Shown here one piece after another: positions 15,247 through 34,457 of a DNA stretch of 64,000 nucleotides. Positions within the stretch are counted from its first letter, which is position 1, and every line of letters begins with the position of its first letter. Source of the stretch: Xiheicaenibacterium sp046351325 (lineage in GTDB: Bacteria; Myxococcota_A; Polyangia; Polyangiales; Polyangiaceae). The notes under the pieces were generated by a model. That model had not been told where the DNA came from, did not search any database, and worked only from the letters and a program-made list of their open reading frames with translations. The position numbers and the translations under genes are program-made. The stretch is from positions 62,001 to 126,000 of the forward strand of contig JAXLYR010000018.1 of assembly GCA_046351325.1 (NCBI GenBank), written 5' to 3'.

Positions 15247-17022
15247 CTACGGGTGCGAGACGACGACGGTCCCGTCGGGCGCCTCGCACGCGACGTTTTG
15301 TCCAGCCGCGTCCACCACGCATCGCCCCATGTTTTCGATGGGCGCGCCCTTCCACAGCTCGGTCTTGGACGGCGTCGTGATCAGGAACCCGCGTCGCAAG
15401 ACATAGACGGTCGCGTCACCCGTCCGCGCGAAGCCCGCGGAGTCGGTCGGCGGCTTGGCGGCTGAGGGCGCGACCGCGGACGCGCGGAAGCCGTCGGTCC
15501 CGAACACGACCTGGAAGGACTCGCCCCCGACCGCGACGATGGGACCGCGCTCATCCATCGTGATCGGCGCCCACGAGAGCGGTATGCCGGCGCACTTCTC
15601 TTTGCGCGCCTGAGGCGGCAGCCCGAGCGCGATGATCGGCAGCTCGACGTTGACGCGCGAGCCGCGCGCCGCGGCCGAGAGCGTCGTCGCAGACTCTCCG
15701 CAGTCCATGCTGCCGCTCGCGATCTCCGCGTACGAGTCCCCGGTTCCCCAGCCGATCGATGGACGCGGCGCCGTGCGATCCGATGCGGTCTCCGTCAGGT
15801 CCGCGACGTTGATCTTCGTCACGCCGGAGTCCGTCGTGACGTGGAGCGCGCCGGCCTCGTCGAACTCGAGCGCGGGTCGCGCCGCGGCTCGTCGGAGCGG
15901 GGTCGGCGTAGCCTTGCGCACCGAGGTGATCTCGACCTTCTTCACCTTCTTGTAGAACGGGTTCTCGAGCTGCGGCATGCGCCCGTCCTGGGTCTTGAGC
16001 GCAGCGAGCGCCTCGATCGCTGCCGCAGCGCGCGGCAGATCGTTCTGGTTCATCGCCGCGAGGAACATCGCGTGGATGGTGTCGGGAACGACGCGCGAGT
16101 CCTTGCAGCGCACCGCGAGCGCACCCGTCGAGAACCTGGGTTTGCCGAGGTCCGAGCAGAACGCCGCGACGAACCGCTGCACGGCCCGCGCGCGCTCCGC
16201 GGTGTCCGCCTTCTTCGCGACGCCCTTGTTGAGCAGCCCCTGCCCGAGCTTGCCGAGCGACGCAGCGGGCTCGCTCGGATCGGCTGAAAACCCGGCGGGC
16301 CGATTCAAGAGCACGAGGTCTGCGCTCGGCGCGTCGGCGCCCTCGAGCGAGACCGTGAGCACGAGGTCCTCGCGGCCGTCGGCGTCTTTGTCGAGCGTGC
16401 GCCCGTCGACGTCGAGCGGCGCGCTCGCTCGCGCGTCGAGACCGAGGCTGGGAGCCTCGCCTGCTTGTGATCCGAACCGCACGACGCCGACCCAACTCTC
16501 GCGATGAACGGGAGAGCCACACTGCGCGGTGATACGGACGCGCACGACGCCCGCGCCGATCCGCGTGAGCTTCGTGTCGTGCGCGCACACGTCGACATCC
16601 AGATCCTTGGGCAGCGCGACGAGCTCGACGGGCGTCGGCTCGCCAGCGCCCAGCTTGAAGAAGAGGAGCTGTCCCTTCGCGCCGTTCTTCGACTGCATCC
16701 AGATGACGAGGTCGTCGGTGCCATCAGCGTCCGCGTCGGCGACGATCCCGCTCACGAACACCTTGCCCTTCGGGGCTTGGATCGTCGCGTCGCCGACTGG
16801 GAACGACGTGCGCTCGCCTGTCGCGGGCGTCGCCTCGACCGGCGTGAAGAGCGGCGCGGAGCCGACAGGGCCGACCGCGCTGGCGCTTGCGCTCGTGCTG
16901 CCCGCTCCGCTCGACATCGAGAAAGGCACGTACGGCTTCTCGTCGCCGCAGCCCGCGGCCGCGACGAACAGCAGCGCGCTCATGCTAAAAGTCGGTCTCG
17001 GGCGCGGCTCGATTCTTCGCAT
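15247..17022 (-). CDS. Large lipoprotein with FG-GAP/VCBS-like calcium-binding motifs
   Basis: 591 residues from ATG 17022, chosen because it gives MRRIEPRPRP plus a hydrophobic core ending AAAGC (Cys25). A start at 16983 would leave only 11 residues before the Cys. A Ser/Ala-rich linker follows. Two Asp-rich motifs, VADADADGTDDLVIWM (about residue 85) and DKDADGREDLVLTV (about 205), match the calcium loops of FG-GAP/VCBS beta-propeller repeats. The rest is beta-rich with no named family. It is probably a surface-exposed protein. The start codon overlaps that of the divergent DUF5522 gene. Confidence 0.75.
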   Translation of the reverse strand: MRRIEPRPRPTFSMSALLFVAAAGCGDEKPYVPFSMSSGAGSTSASASAVGPVGSAPLFTPVEATPATGERTSFPVGDATIQAPKGKVFVSGIVADADADGTDDLVIWMQSKNGAKGQLLFFKLGAGEPTPVELVALPKDLDVDVCAHDTKLTRIGAGVVRVRITAQCGSPVHRESWVGVVRFGSQAGEAPSLGLDARASAPLDVDGRTLDKDADGREDLVLTVSLEGADAPSADLVLLNRPAGFSADPSEPAASLGKLGQGLLNKGVAKKADTAERARAVQRFVAAFCSDLGKPRFSTGALAVRCKDSRVVPDTIHAMFLAAMNQNDLPRAAAAIEALAALKTQDGRMPQLENPFYKKVKKVEITSVRKATPTPLRRAAARPALEFDEAGALHVTTDSGVTKINVADLTETASDRTAPRPSIGWGTGDSYAEIASGSMDCGESATTLSAAARGSRVNVELPIIALGLPPQARKEKCAGIPLSWAPITMDERGPIVAVGGESFQVVFGTDGFRASAVAPSAAKPPTDSAGFARTGDATVYVLRRGFLITTPSKTELWKGAPIENMGRCVVDAAGQNVACEAPDGTVVVSHP

Positions 17023-17218
17023 GACGGCACCACTCATCGAAGGCGAGGACTACTACGTCGAGGACGGCAAGTACGTCTTTACGGAGAGGTATCACCTCAA
17101 GCGAGGGTCGTGCTGCGGCTCTGGGTGCCGGCACTGCCCATACGGACGCAAGGCGGGCTCGACCACGCCGCGTCCGCTCGGTCCGATCGCCAACGACGAG
17201 CCCGTCGAGGCTTCCTGA
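17021..17218 (+). CDS. DUF5522 family small protein
   Basis: 65 residues. The sequence EGEDYYVEDGKYVFTERYHL followed by RGSCCGSGCRHCPYG matches the short DUF5522 family, whose hallmark is a C-C-G-x-G-C-R-H-C-P-Y cluster. The four cysteines and one histidine suggest a metal site or Fe-S binding; no function is established. ATG 17021 is the natural start because upstream codons are not conserved-looking. It sits head to head with the FG-GAP lipoprotein gene and one base before the convergent end of the HAD gene. Confidence 0.85.
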   Translation: MTAPLIEGEDYYVEDGKYVFTERYHLKRGSCCGSGCRHCPYGRKAGSTTPRPLGPIANDEPVEAS

Positions 17219-17923
17219 TCACACGCCCGCGGCTTCGATCCAGCGAACGGCTGCGGGGTCGGTGAGCGCATCGACGACGAGCTCCGCGCCTGCGGCCTCG
17301 AGATCGGCGCGTGTCGCCGCGCCCGTCGCGACCGCGAGGCATCGCGCACCGATCGCGTGCGCCGACGCCACGTCGCGCGGTGTGTCGCCCACCACCAAAA
17401 CGGTGCTCTCGGCGTCGGGGATCGAGCTCCGCGCTTCGAGCCAAGCCAAGCCGCGCGCTCGACCGCACGCGAGCACGTCGTCTCGCAACTCGGCGTCGCA
17501 ACCGAACCCACCGAAATCGAAGCGCCCCCACAGTCCGACGCGCTCGAGCTTCGCCTGCGCGCCGGCCCGGATGTTCCCGGTGCCGAGGCCGACCGCGTGA
17601 CCCGCCGCGTGCGCACGCGCGACGAGCTCCTCAGCGCCGTCGTAGACGCGGACCGATGCACGAGTGAGCTCCTTCGGCAACACCGCGACGTAGGCGTCGA
17701 GGATCGCGTCGCACACGGCCTGGGTGGTCGGACGCCCCACTGCTTCCACTCCCAGCTTCACGATCACGCGATCGGTCATGCCCCCGAAGCGCACTTGATC
17801 GAGCGCATCGGCTCGGCCCGTCACTGCGTGGAAGGCTGCGACCATCGATCGGCGCCCCGCTCCCGCACAATCGACCAGTGTCCCGTCGATGTCGAACAGC
17901 ACGATGGCCCGTCGCATTGTCAT
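17219..17923 (-). CDS. HAD-superfamily hydrolase (phosphoglycolate phosphatase-like)
   Basis: 234 residues. Motif I is FDIDGTLVD with nucleophile Asp11 and acid/base Asp13. A helical cap domain follows, then LGTGNI (motif II-like Thr), a Lys in the AKLERVGLW region, and VVGDTPRDVASA (motif IV). The cap position and motif set match Gph/PGP-type subfamily IA phosphatases. These hydrolyse small phosphate esters such as 2-phosphoglycolate. Substrate unproven. The gene is divergent from the PEGA-domain gene. Confidence 0.88.
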   Translation of the reverse strand: MTMRRAIVLFDIDGTLVDCAGAGRRSMVAAFHAVTGRADALDQVRFGGMTDRVIVKLGVEAVGRPTTQAVCDAILDAYVAVLPKELTRASVRVYDGAEELVARAHAAGHAVGLGTGNIRAGAQAKLERVGLWGRFDFGGFGCDAELRDDVLACGRARGLAWLEARSSIPDAESTVLVVGDTPRDVASAHAIGARCLAVATGAATRADLEAAGAELVVDALTDPAAVRWIEAAGV

Positions 17924-17981
17924 CCCCTGTGGGTGAAAACCTGAGGAAGCAAGGCTAGAATGCGGTCCTTTAGAGGCCGCG

Positions 17982-20183
17982 ATGGGTCAGAGCTTCGATT
18001 CCGATCGACCGGGCCGTGGACCTGGTCAGGGCGGGCAACTACCGCCTGTCGCTCCTCCTCCTAAGAAACTCCCGCAGCGCGGTTTGCCGCCTGTCGTTCC
18101 CCCACCTCGACAGCAAGCGCTACCGGCGGTCACGCCGCCGCCTCCGCGTTCGATCGCGACCCCGCCACCACCGCGCCCACCTCACGCGCGGCCGATCCCG
18201 GCGCCGCCGCTCTCACGCGATCCGCTCGCGGAGTCGATCACGAACGTCGCATCGCCGATCGCCGCCGACACCCTCCGCGATCGTTCGAGCATGGGCGACG
18301 AGCCCACGCCGCTGCACGGCGACGAGAACCTCCATTGGGACGACGAAGAAGAGTCGACCCACGTCTTCCGATCGAACGCGCCGCCCCCGGTCTACGGCCG
18401 CGACCCGCGACAGCACAACCACGTGGGCACCGCGCGGGGGATCGGCCCCGACCCGCGTGAGGCTCGCGCGTTCGCGGAGGAGCTCGCGAGCCGCGACATG
18501 ATGCCGCAGCACGCGCCGCTCGCTCGGCCTGCGATGTCGGACGCAGTCCTCGCCGGGCCGCCGAGCACGGACACGCTGCGGCTCGATTCGCAGCGCCAGG
18601 GTGCGTACACGGCCTCCGCGCCTCCACCGCAACAACAGCAGCGCACGAGCTCGCGGCCACCCGGCGCTTACGGCCACGAGTCTTCGATCCCTCCGGCTCC
18701 GCCCATCCCAGGTCGCGAGCTCACGCCGCCGCCCGTGCCTGCAGCAGTCGCGCTCGGCGGTCGCACACCGACGCTCCAACCTCGTGGGGACAGCAGCCGC
18801 GCGGAAGCACCCACGGGTTCGCAACCACCTCCCGGGCGCGTCGACCCTGCTGACAATATTGTCCGCGACCAAGCCTTCGTGCGCTTGCCGAGCGGTCACC
18901 CGAACAACCAGACCGAGTTCGGCACGCGGCGCGCGACGTTCACCGGAGCCGAGCGCGGGCAACCCATTCTTCAGCCGCGCGCGCGCACGTCGGATCCGCG
19001 ACGCTGGATGCTCGGCGCGGCGGCTGCCGGGGCGCTCCTTTCGGTCGCTGGGCTCATCGCGTTCTTCGTCACACGTCGACCGGGCGGTGTGCAGGTCGAG
19101 GTCAAAGACGCCTCGGGCTCGAGCGTCGCGCGCGCCGAGGTCTTCGTCGACGGCAAGAAGGTCTGCGACGCCACGCCGTGTGTCGTGCGCGATCTCGAGG
19201 TCGGGCGTCGCTCCATCCGCATCATCGCGCCCGGCGCGCCCGAGCTCGCGCCGATCACCGTCGACGTCGAGGCCGGCGCGATCAAACCGGTCGAGGTCAC
19301 GCTGCCGCCATCGACCGCGACGCTCGTCGCGAGCGGCGACCAATCCGGCGTTCGCCTCTTCGTCGACGGCGTCGAGCGCGGGCCGATCCCCGCACGCCTC
19401 ACCGATTTGGCGCCCGGCTCACACACCATCAAGCTCGCTGGTGAGCGCTACGCAGCCCTCGAAAAGACCGTCGAATTGAAGGCCGGTGAGACCTTCGACT
19501 TCGGCGCGACGCCGCTCGCCGTCACGCGCGGCTTGGTGGTCGTCTCGCTGAAGACCGAGGGCGTCGCCATCCTCCTCGTGCACAGCGAGCCTGGCGCCGA
19601 CCCCGCGAAGCTCAAGGCCGACGAGGCGAAGGGCAGGCCGCTCGATCCTCCGTTCCCTCGCAAGGTCGAGGTCGACACCTCGAGCGGCACGTGGTCGCTC
19701 GTCGCCAAGAAGAAGGGCTCGCCGGACTTCGTAGCGAAGCTCGATTTCTCGGACGGCATCGCGGAGAAGGCGATCGTCGTCGACTTCGAGAAGGGGACCG
19801 AGATCGCGCTGACGGCTCTGCCGCCCGCGAATCCTCCGGCCGCGCCGACGTCGACCACGCCCACCTCCACGGCGACGACCCCGCCGACGTCCACGGCCCC
19901 GCAGCCTTCCTCGAAGCCGACGTCGACGCCGACCGCCACCGCGACTCAGACCACGCCTGCGGTCGATGCGAACGCGATGGGCACGCTCAACATCAACTCC
20001 ATCCCGGCTTCGCGCGTGCTGCTCGACGGCCAGCCGCTCGGGGAGACCCCGCGCAGCGGCGTGCAGGTGACGCCCGGCACGCACACCGTCACGTTCATCC
20101 ACCCCGAGCTCGGCAAGAAGTCGATCTCGGTCAAGGTCGGCCCTGGCGAGACCAAGGCCGCGACCGCGAAGCTGCGCGACTGA
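17982..20183 (+). CDS. Membrane-anchored PEGA-domain protein with long proline-rich cytoplasmic segment
   Basis: 733 residues. Residues 1-340 are low-complexity and rich in Pro, Ala, Arg and Gln (a run of four Gln near 215), without enzyme motifs. One transmembrane helix lies at about 341-364 (AAAAGALLSVAGLIAFFV). Outside it come two PEGA-type beta domains (VEVKDASGSSVARAEVFVDG and VRLFVDGVERGPIPARL) and a region ending in a Pro/Thr-rich stretch. A last PEGA domain reads GTLNINSIPASRVLLDGQPL. PEGA domains are often extracytoplasmic parts of myxobacterial kinases; here no kinase domain is present, so it may be a scaffold or cell-surface linker. It is convergent with the enoyl-CoA hydratase gene. 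Confidence 0.85.
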   Translation: MGQSFDSDRPGRGPGQGGQLPPVAPPPKKLPQRGLPPVVPPPRQQALPAVTPPPPRSIATPPPPRPPHARPIPAPPLSRDPLAESITNVASPIAADTLRDRSSMGDEPTPLHGDENLHWDDEEESTHVFRSNAPPPVYGRDPRQHNHVGTARGIGPDPREARAFAEELASRDMMPQHAPLARPAMSDAVLAGPPSTDTLRLDSQRQGAYTASAPPPQQQQRTSSRPPGAYGHESSIPPAPPIPGRELTPPPVPAAVALGGRTPTLQPRGDSSRAEAPTGSQPPPGRVDPADNIVRDQAFVRLPSGHPNNQTEFGTRRATFTGAERGQPILQPRARTSDPRRWMLGAAAAGALLSVAGLIAFFVTRRPGGVQVEVKDASGSSVARAEVFVDGKKVCDATPCVVRDLEVGRRSIRIIAPGAPELAPITVDVEAGAIKPVEVTLPPSTATLVASGDQSGVRLFVDGVERGPIPARLTDLAPGSHTIKLAGERYAALEKTVELKAGETFDFGATPLAVTRGLVVVSLKTEGVAILLVHSEPGADPAKLKADEAKGRPLDPPFPRKVEVDTSSGTWSLVAKKKGSPDFVAKLDFSDGIAEKAIVVDFEKGTEIALTALPPANPPAAPTSTTPTSTATTPPTSTAPQPSSKPTSTPTATATQTTPAVDANAMGTLNINSIPASRVLLDGQPLGETPRSGVQVTPGTHTVTFIHPELGKKSISVKVGPGETKAATAKLRD

Positions 20184-20197
20184 GCGTCGTCGGCTCG

Positions 20198-20217
20198 CGC
20201 GAACTCAGAAGTTCGCG
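20198..20217. terminator. Hairpin between convergent PEGA and enoyl-CoA hydratase genes
   Basis: CGCGAACT (20198-20205), 4-base loop, AGTTCGCG (20210-20217): a perfect 8-bp stem spanning the stop codon of the leftward gene. It could serve both strands. No T-run is present. Confidence 0.45.
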
Positions 20218-20966
20218 GTTCGCTTCTCGACGAAGGCGGTCATCCCCTCGACCTGCTCGGCCGAGGAGAAGAGCGCCGCGAACGCTGTCGACTCGAGCTC
20301 GTTCGCCGCAGTGAGCGACGCGCCCTCGCCGGCGAGGAGCACGCGCTTCGCCGAGGCGATCGCGGCCGGCCCGTTCTTCGCGATGCGCTTGCCGGCGTCG
20401 ATTGCTTTGGGGAGCAAATCATCCGGCGCGAAGACAGCGTTGACGAGGCCGATGCGAAGCGCCTCGGCGGCGTCGAGCATGTCGCCCGTGTAGACGAGCT
20501 CTCTCGCACGCGCGATGCCCACGCGGCGCGCGAGGCGCTGCGTCCCACCGAAGCCGGGGATGACCCCGAGCTTGACCTCGGGCTGGCCGAACTTCGCCTT
20601 CTCCGAGGCGTAGATGAAGTCGCACGCGAGCGCGAGCTCGCACCCGCCGCCGAGCGCGAAGCCGTTCACCGCGGCGATGACGGGGAAGGGGAGGCTCTCG
20701 AGCAGCGCGCCGAGGCGATGACCAGCCTCGGAGAACCGCTTCGCCGCGAGCGGCTCGAGGCGCTGCATCGCCGCGATGTCGGCGCCCGCGACGAAGGCCT
20801 TGCCCTCGCCGGTGAGCACCGCCGCGCGCGGTCGCGAGCTCGCGAGCGCGTTGAACGCCGCGTCGAGCTCCGCGATCACCGTCGCGTCGAGCGCGTTGAG
20901 TTTGTCGGGCCGGCGGATCGTGACGATCGCGACCGGGCCGTCGTGCTCCGTCGTGACGACGGCCAT
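20205..20966 (-). CDS. Enoyl-CoA hydratase/isomerase (crotonase family)
   Basis: 253 residues from ATG 20966. Family motifs: FVAGADIAAM (oxyanion/CoA loop), GGGCELALACD with Glu110, and GQPEVKLGVIPGFGGTQRL with Glu130, so both catalytic glutamates are present. It hydrates 2-enoyl-CoA to 3-hydroxyacyl-CoA in beta-oxidation or butyrate-type metabolism. The start shares one base with the stop of the upstream 3-hydroxyacyl-CoA dehydrogenase gene (TGATG), so the pair is co-translated and catalyses consecutive steps. Unlike the other crotonase at 3655-4443, its codons are GC-saturated like the bulk of the window. Confidence 0.93.
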   Translation of the reverse strand: MAVVTTEHDGPVAIVTIRRPDKLNALDATVIAELDAAFNALASSRPRAAVLTGEGKAFVAGADIAAMQRLEPLAAKRFSEAGHRLGALLESLPFPVIAAVNGFALGGGCELALACDFIYASEKAKFGQPEVKLGVIPGFGGTQRLARRVGIARARELVYTGDMLDAAEALRIGLVNAVFAPDDLLPKAIDAGKRIAKNGPAAIASAKRVLLAGEGASLTAANELESTAFAALFSSAEQVEGMTAFVEKRTANF

Positions 20967-21886
20967 CACGCGCCCCCGCGGATCGCAGCGCCGGTCTTCT
21001 GGCCCTTCGCGTCGTAGTTGTAGAAGCCGCGCCCGGTCTTCTTCCCGAGCCAGCCCGCCGCGACGAGGTTGCGGAGCACCGTCGGCGCTCGGTATTTCGA
21101 ATCACCGAGCTCGGTATGGAGGACCTCGGCGATGGAGAGCACCGTGTCGAGCCCGATCAGATCGGCGAGCTCGAGCGGCCCCATCGGGTGGTTCAACCCG
21201 AGGCGCGCGCCCGTGTCGATATCCTCTGCCGAGCCGACGCCCTCCTGCAGCGCGAAGCCGGCCTCGCAGAGGAGCGGGATGAGGATGCGGTTCACCATGA
21301 AGCCCGGCGCGTCGTTCGAGGTGATGACGGTCTTGCCCATGCGCTCGGCGAGCGCGCGCGTCTCGGCGTAGGTGTCCACGCTGGTCTGCACGCCTTTGAC
21401 GATCTCGACGAGCTTCATCAGCGGCACGGGGTTCATGAAGTGCAGGCCGATCACGCGATCGGGTCGGCCCGTCGCGGCCGCGAGCTTCGTGATCGAAATG
21501 CTCGACGTGTTCGAAGCGAGGATCGCACCGGCCGGGAGCGCAGCATCGATCGCCTTGAGGATCGCGAGCTTCGTGTCGAGGCGTTCCGTCACGGCCTCGA
21601 CCGCGAGGTCACAGCTCTTCAGCAGCTCGACCGTCGCAGCGTCCGTCACCGGCCCCGCGGGGTGGATGTGCGAGAGCGCAGCCGTTCGGTCGGCCTCGGC
21701 GAGCTTCCCTTTTTCGACGAGGCGGGCGAGTATCGCCCCGATATTCTCTTTCGCCTTTTGGGCGACCTCGACCGAGACATCCGAGAGGGTGACCTCGATC
21801 CCGACCGAAGCTGCGACCTGCGCGATCCCGCGGCCCATTTGACCGGCGCCCGCGACCGCAATGCGGCGTATGTTCTTGGCTTCCAT
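20966..21886 (-). CDS. 3-hydroxyacyl-CoA (3-hydroxybutyryl-CoA) dehydrogenase
   Basis: 306 residues, the length of single-function Hbd/PaaH enzymes. The N-terminal Rossmann motif is VAGAGQMGRGIAQ (about residues 11-21). SNTSSISITKLA and GLHFMNPVPLMKLVEIV carry the catalytic His, with its Glu partner nearby. APGFMVNRILIPLL and NHPMGPLELADLIGLD define the C-terminal helical dimerisation domain, and GKKTGRGFYNYD is close to the end. It oxidises 3-hydroxyacyl-CoA with NAD+ (or runs in reverse). First gene of a two-gene operon with the crotonase; divergent from the giant TPR gene. Confidence 0.95.
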   Translation of the reverse strand: MEAKNIRRIAVAGAGQMGRGIAQVAASVGIEVTLSDVSVEVAQKAKENIGAILARLVEKGKLAEADRTAALSHIHPAGPVTDAATVELLKSCDLAVEAVTERLDTKLAILKAIDAALPAGAILASNTSSISITKLAAATGRPDRVIGLHFMNPVPLMKLVEIVKGVQTSVDTYAETRALAERMGKTVITSNDAPGFMVNRILIPLLCEAGFALQEGVGSAEDIDTGARLGLNHPMGPLELADLIGLDTVLSIAEVLHTELGDSKYRAPTVLRNLVAAGWLGKKTGRGFYNYDAKGQKTGAAIRGGA

Positions 21887-22177
21887 GGCGCCCCATGGCC
21901 GGGCTTTGGGCGCGCCGCAAGGCTTCGATTCGCGCGAACCGGCGCGCTGAATGCGCCGCGCAAAGACTCCCGTTTGGAGCCTTGAATCCGCGCAGCCTAG
22001 GAGCGTACATTCCGAAGCGCCCGAACCGCGTTTTTGCAGTCTTTTGCGAGCGGATTTGAGGGTTCGAGTGGTTCACGGTTCGCGCCCATGACGGGCGCGG
22101 ATCGATCTTGTCGGATTCGCACTCGCGGCCGTTGGTTTGGCGTCCGCGCGATACCTGGTGGATCCATCGGGGTGACG
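21887..22177. other. Divergent intergenic region upstream of the giant TPR gene and the hydroxyacyl-CoA dehydrogenase operon
   Basis: 291 bases. It contains a 7-bp hairpin (22081-22087 with 22093-22099, loop ATGAC) and several GCGC-rich short inverted repeats. No convincing -10/-35 pair or tRNA is visible. Both divergent promoters should lie here. Confidence 0.4.
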
Positions 22178-33507
<11,330 letters not shown>

Positions 33508-33511
<4 letters not shown>

Positions 33512-34416
33512 TCGAGCTCGAGCCGTTCCTTCGCGACGACCCCACCGCGGTCGCGCTCGACGGCACGCTCACCGACCCGCGGCACGCGACGGTGAGCGTC
33601 TTCGACCGCGGTTTCTTGTACGGCGATAGCGTATTCGAGACGCTGCGGACCTATCGGCGCACGCCCTTCAAGCTGCACGAGCACGTCGAGCGCCTCGCGT
33701 GGTCCGCCGAGCGGTTGGGCATCGCGATGCCCCTCGGCGTCGCCGAGCTCGTGGCCGAGGTCGAGCGCAACCTGCGCGACGCGCACACCATCGACGCGCG
33801 CCTCGCGGACTGCGATCTCTCCGCGCGCATCATGCTCACGCGCGGCGTCGGTCCGTTCGGGCTCGACCCCGCGGGCGCGAATCAACCGCTGCGTGTCACC
33901 TTCATCCGCAAGGTCAGGCAGCCCCCGCCCGGCAGCTACGCGAACGGCGTCGCGACGCTCTCGGTTCGCACCTACCGACCGAGCGACGCAGCCGGCGGCG
34001 CCAAGGTCGGCAACTACCTCGAGAGCATCCTCGCGCTGAAGCGCGCGCACGCCGCGAACGCCTACGAAGCGCTCATCGTGAACCACCTCGGTCACGTCCT
34101 CGAGGGCACGACCTCGAACGTCTTCATCATCAAAGACGGCGCGCTCATCACGCCATCACTCGAGCACTCGATCCTGCCCGGCGTCACGCGAGGCCTCGTG
34201 CTCGACGCTGCGCGCGACCTCGAGCTCCCCGTGCTCGAAGAGCCGCTCACCCCCGAGGATATCGCCGGCGCGGACGAGGCCTTCATCACCTCGACCTTGC
34301 GCGAGATCCTCCCGGTTTCGAGCCACGACGGTTACCCCATCGGCAGCGCGTGTCCGGGTCCGATCACGCTGCGGCTCCACGCGCGACTACGCGCTCGCGA
34401 GAAGCTCGACGACTGA
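33508..34416 (+). CDS. Fold-type IV PLP aminotransferase (branched-chain aminotransferase / aminodeoxychorismate lyase family)
   Basis: 302 residues from GTG 33508, which overlaps the TGA of the giant TPR gene. Motifs: DRGFLYGDSVFETLRTY near the N-terminus, then AKVGNYLESILALKRA, where the Lys of GGAKVGNYL is the expected PLP Schiff-base residue. EGTTSNVFIIKDGALITP and ILPGVTRGLVLD (phosphate-binding) follow, then ITSTLREILPV. This set is shared by IlvE, D-amino-acid aminotransferase and PabC, and the sequence alone does not decide among them. The YGDSVFETLR run is seen in PabC and several BCAT-like proteins. A strong 11-bp hairpin follows the stop. Confidence 0.9.
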
Positions 34417-34423
34417 GTTGGGG

Positions 34424-34446
34424 CGCGCCGGCGCAGCGCCGGCGCG
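34424..34446. terminator. Bidirectional terminator-like hairpin
   Basis: Bases 34424-34434 and 34436-34446 are perfect 11-bp inverted repeats (CGCGCCGGCGC and its complement) around a single A. In practice this is a 9-bp stem with a 5-base loop. It lies between the convergent stops at 34416 and 34458. No T-tract is present, as is usual in such GC-rich genomes. Confidence 0.6.
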
Positions 34447-34457
34447 TATGCACCCTC

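Noticed and set aside
22061..22099. Possible tRNA 3' half (GGGTTCGAG followed by a short stem)
   Set aside because: No cloverleaf can be drawn: acceptor and anticodon arms are missing and the nearby 7-bp hairpin does not fit a T or D arm.
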